Of a stretch of DNA of 8,338 nt, positions 6,162-8,338 are shown piece after piece. Under the pieces are notes generated by a model. It ran no database searches. It saw nothing but the letters and a program-made list of their open reading frames with translations, and was not told the origin of the DNA. A program made the translations under genes and the position numbers. Positions within the stretch are counted from its first letter, which is position 1. Each line of letters starts with the position of its first letter. The DNA is from Candidatus Pelagibacter sp. (GTDB lineage Bacteria; Pseudomonadota; Alphaproteobacteria; Pelagibacterales; Pelagibacteraceae): assembly GCA_017880265.1 (NCBI GenBank), contig JAFJTK010000102.1, forward strand, positions 1-8,338, given 5' to 3'.

Positions 6162-8314
6162 TTTTTCTTTCCTTTTTGTGCTCTAGTACCTGGCAAACCC
6201 ATAGTTGATCTTCCTTTTGGATATATTTTATTATTGGAACTATATTTTTTTACCTTTGGATTTAAAGTAATTTCTAGTTCAGAAGCCTCTAGTTTTCTAA
6301 TTTCATCTCTAATTTTTGCTGCTTCTTCAAATTCAAGATTTGTTGCGGCTTCTTTCATTCTTTTGTTTAAAGCCTTTAGGTGTTTTTTAAGATTGCCACC
6401 AATATTTTCATCTGTACCAACTTTTACATAATCTTTTTCGTAAACACTCTCAAGTACATCACCAATCTCTTTTTTAATAGTTGTTGCGCTTATATTGTTT
6501 TTTTTATTGTATGCTACTTGGATAGCTCTTCTTCGATCTGTTTCTTTAATTGCATTTTTAATACTTTTAGTTTCTTTATCTGCGTAAAGAATAACTCTAC
6601 CATCTAAATTTCTTGCTGCTCTTCCAATTGTTTGTATTAATGAAGTTTCTGATCTTAAAAACCCTTCCTTGTCTGCATCTAAAATCCCAACTAATGCACA
6701 TTCTGGTATATCAAGTCCCTCTCTTAAAAGATTAATTCCAACTAAAACATCAAACACACCTAGTCTTAGATCTCTCATGATTTCAATACGCTCTAAGGTG
6801 TCGATATCAGAGTGCATATATCTTACTTTAATACCATTTTCATGAAGGTATTCAGTTAAATCTTCAGCCATTTTTTTTGTTAAGGTGGTCACCAGTACTC
6901 TATAATTGTTATTAATTACTTTTATGCATTCATGCATCAAATCATCAACTTGGTTTTTAGCAGGTCTTATTTCAACTGGTGGATCAATCAATCCTGTTGG
7001 TCTAATAACTTGTTCTACATATTTATTTTTTGTTTGTTTTAATTCCCAAGGACCTGGTGTTGCTGATACAAAAACAGTTTGAGTTCGCATTGCATCCCAT
7101 TCTTCAAATTTAAGTGGTCTATTATCCATACAAGAAGGTAATCTAAACCCATATTCTGCAAGATTACTTTTTCTAGATCTATCTCCTTTGTACATTCCAT
7201 TTAACTGAGGAACTGTTACGTGACATTCATCAACAAAAATTAATGTATTATCTGGAAAATATTCAAACAGAGTTGGAGGAGGCTCACCTGGTTTTCTACC
7301 AGATAAAAACCTTGAGTAGTTTTCAATTCCAGCACAAGAACCAGTTGCTTCGATCATTTCTAAATCAAATTTAGTTCTCTCCTCTAATCTTTGCGCCTCG
7401 AGTAATTTATTTTGTTCTTTGAATTTTTTTAATGTTGCTTCTAATTCTCTTTTAATTTTAATTATAGCTTGCTCAATTGTTGGTTTTGGAGTGATGTAGT
7501 GACTATTTGCATAAACTTTAATAACATCAAGTTCATTTACCAAATCTCCTGTTAAGGGATCAAACTCTTCTATTTTTTCTAACTTATCTCCAAATAAACT
7601 TAATCTCCAAGCACGGTCTTCTAAGTGTGATGGAAAAATTTCTAAGTACTCGCCCCTAGCTCTAAAAGTTCCTCGATAAAAATTTTGATCATTTCTTTTA
7701 TACTGAAGTGCTACTAATGATTTTATTAATTCTTCTCTGTTATAATCATAATTAGCCTTTAAACTCAAAGTCATTTTACTGTAAGCTTCAACAGAACCTA
7801 ATCCATAAATACAAGACACACTTGATACAATGATAACATCATCACGCTCTAGAAGTGATCTCGTTGCTGAGTGACGCATTCGATCAATTTGTTCATTTAT
7901 TGATGCTTCTTTTTCAATATAAGTATCCGATCGTGGAACATATGCTTCTGGCGTATAGTAATCATAGTATGACACAAAATATTCAACTGCATTATCTGGA
8001 AAAAAGGATTTCATTTCTCCGTACAGTTGAGCAGCTAATGTTTTATTAGGTGCAAGAATTAATGCTGGTCTATTAGTCTTTTCAATTACTTTTGCCATCG
8101 TAAACGTTTTTCCAGATCCAGTTACACCTAGTAATACTTGACTTAACTGGTCTTTATTTGCACCATTAACCAATTGTTTAATTGCTTCAGGCTGGTCGCC
8201 TGCAGGTTTAAAATCAGTTTTCATTTGAAATTTTTTTCCACCCTCTAGTTTGGGGCTTATGGCAGGATTTTTATTCTGCACAGCTGTAATTAAATCTTGA
8301 TAAGTATTCTGCAT
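6143..8314 (-). CDS. uvrB: Excinuclease ABC subunit B
   Basis: The damage-verifying helicase-like subunit of nucleotide excision repair: it is loaded by UvrA, opens DNA at the lesion and recruits UvrC. It has 723 aa, longer than E. coli UvrB (about 673) because of a leader of some 30 residues and a basic tail. Motifs in order: GDQPEAI (39-45), Walker A GVTGSGKT (63-70), the beta-hairpin region [20 protein letters not shown] (115-134), motif II DECH (362-365; DESH in E. coli), SAT (417-419), the [13 protein letters not shown] stretch (526-538), QTIGRAAR (561-568), and the UVR domain for UvrC binding (about 644-678, [18 protein letters not shown]). The tail ends [11 protein letters not shown]. 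An internal Met31 (8224) would remove the leader, but EGGKKF just before it resembles the leader of other alphaproteobacterial UvrB proteins, so the ATG at 8314 is kept. It is first in the operon here. No GTTC-N7-GTTC SOS box is seen in the 24 bases available upstream. Confidence 0.96.
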   Translation of the reverse strand: MQNTYQDLITAVQNKNPAISPKLEGGKKFQMKTDFKPAGDQPEAIKQLVNGANKDQLSQVLLGVTGSGKTFTMAKVIEKTNRPALILAPNKTLAAQLYGEMKSFFPDNAVEYFVSYYDYYTPEAYVPRSDTYIEKEASINEQIDRMRHSATRSLLERDDVIIVSSVSCIYGLGSVEAYSKMTLSLKANYDYNREELIKSLVALQYKRNDQNFYRGTFRARGEYLEIFPSHLEDRAWRLSLFGDKLEKIEEFDPLTGDLVNELDVIKVYANSHYITPKPTIEQAIIKIKRELEATLKKFKEQNKLLEAQRLEERTKFDLEMIEATGSCAGIENYSRFLSGRKPGEPPPTLFEYFPDNTLIFVDECHVTVPQLNGMYKGDRSRKSNLAEYGFRLPSCMDNRPLKFEEWDAMRTQTVFVSATPGPWELKQTKNKYVEQVIRPTGLIDPPVEIRPAKNQVDDLMHECIKVINNNYRVLVTTLTKKMAEDLTEYLHENGIKVRYMHSDIDTLERIEIMRDLRLGVFDVLVGINLLREGLDIPECALVGILDADKEGFLRSETSLIQTIGRAARNLDGRVILYADKETKSIKNAIKETDRRRAIQVAYNKKNNISATTIKKEIGDVLESVYEKDYVKVGTDENIGGNLKKHLKALNKRMKEAATNLEFEEAAKIRDEIRKLEASELEITLNPKVKKYSSNNKIYPKGRSTMGLPGTRAQKGKKKWKQTK
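6170..6174 (-). promoter_or_regulatory. Ribosome binding site for the SDR gene
   Basis: AAGGA is read on the minus strand inside the 3' end of uvrB, 8 bases before the ATG at 6161. It is the best Shine-Dalgarno in the window and fixes the SDR start in its 19-base overlap with uvrB. Confidence 0.6.
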
Positions 8315-8338
8315 TATTTATAAAACTAGTAGATTAAA

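Noticed and set aside
6234..6607. Overlapping plus-strand ORFs opposite the uvrB 3' half
   Set aside because: Phe/Ile/Cys-rich shadow translations of the UVR-domain region of uvrB.
7855..8049. 64-codon plus-strand ORF opposite the uvrB 5' part
   Set aside because: Antisense to the conserved UvrB beta-hairpin region; no independent support.
8315..8338. TATAAA on the minus strand just before uvrB as a -10 box
   Set aside because: It ends only 2 bases before the ATG, too close for a transcript that includes the start codon; the real promoter probably lies beyond the window.

Overview
The window is very AT-rich (roughly 30% GC by eye) and almost entirely coding, with overlapping genes and a longest intergenic gap of about 70 bases. 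The coding sequence uses A/T-ending codons heavily and the proteins are rich in Lys, Asn and Ile. The protein families are alphaproteobacterial in type: a MarR/OmpR/EnvZ regulator cluster divergent from ilvE, and UvrB with the N-terminal extension before the usual start. A streamlined marine alphaproteobacterium of the SAR11/Pelagibacterales kind is the best guess. This is inferred from composition, compactness and family resemblance, not from a database comparison.

Left part (1-1628, minus strand): an overlapping regulatory operon read right to left. It holds a MarR-family regulator (PetP-like), an OmpR-type response regulator (PetR-like) and the N-terminal 180 codons of an EnvZ-type sensor kinase that runs off the left edge. 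The overlaps are 8 and 20 bases, so the three are probably co-transcribed and translationally coupled.

Middle (1629-2581): a compact divergent intergenic region with promoter-like boxes, followed by ilvE, the only plus-strand gene. It encodes a PLP-dependent branched-chain amino acid aminotransferase. Its stop codon overlaps that of the convergent pgsA within a single TTAA, leaving no room for an intergenic terminator.

Right part (2578-8314, minus strand): a five-gene overlapping operon read right to left, uvrB - SDR reductase - folB - uvrC - pgsA. The overlaps are 19, 4 and 14 bases, then a 2-base gap. UvrB and UvrC are two of the three subunits of nucleotide excision repair; uvrA is not in the window. 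The SDR carries the hallmarks of pteridine reductases (TGxxxRxG and an Asp-Tyr-Lys catalytic set) and sits directly upstream of a dihydroneopterin aldolase. Together they look like a pterin/folate module set between the two repair genes. PgsA makes phosphatidylglycerophosphate for membrane phospholipids.

I found no tRNA, rRNA, CRISPR, insertion sequence, prophage or long repeat, and no stretch over 300 bases lacks a gene. The window is mostly conserved core genome. The most interesting points are the predicted pteridine reductase-folB pair inside a DNA-repair operon, and the coupled MarR-OmpR-EnvZ operon facing ilvE.
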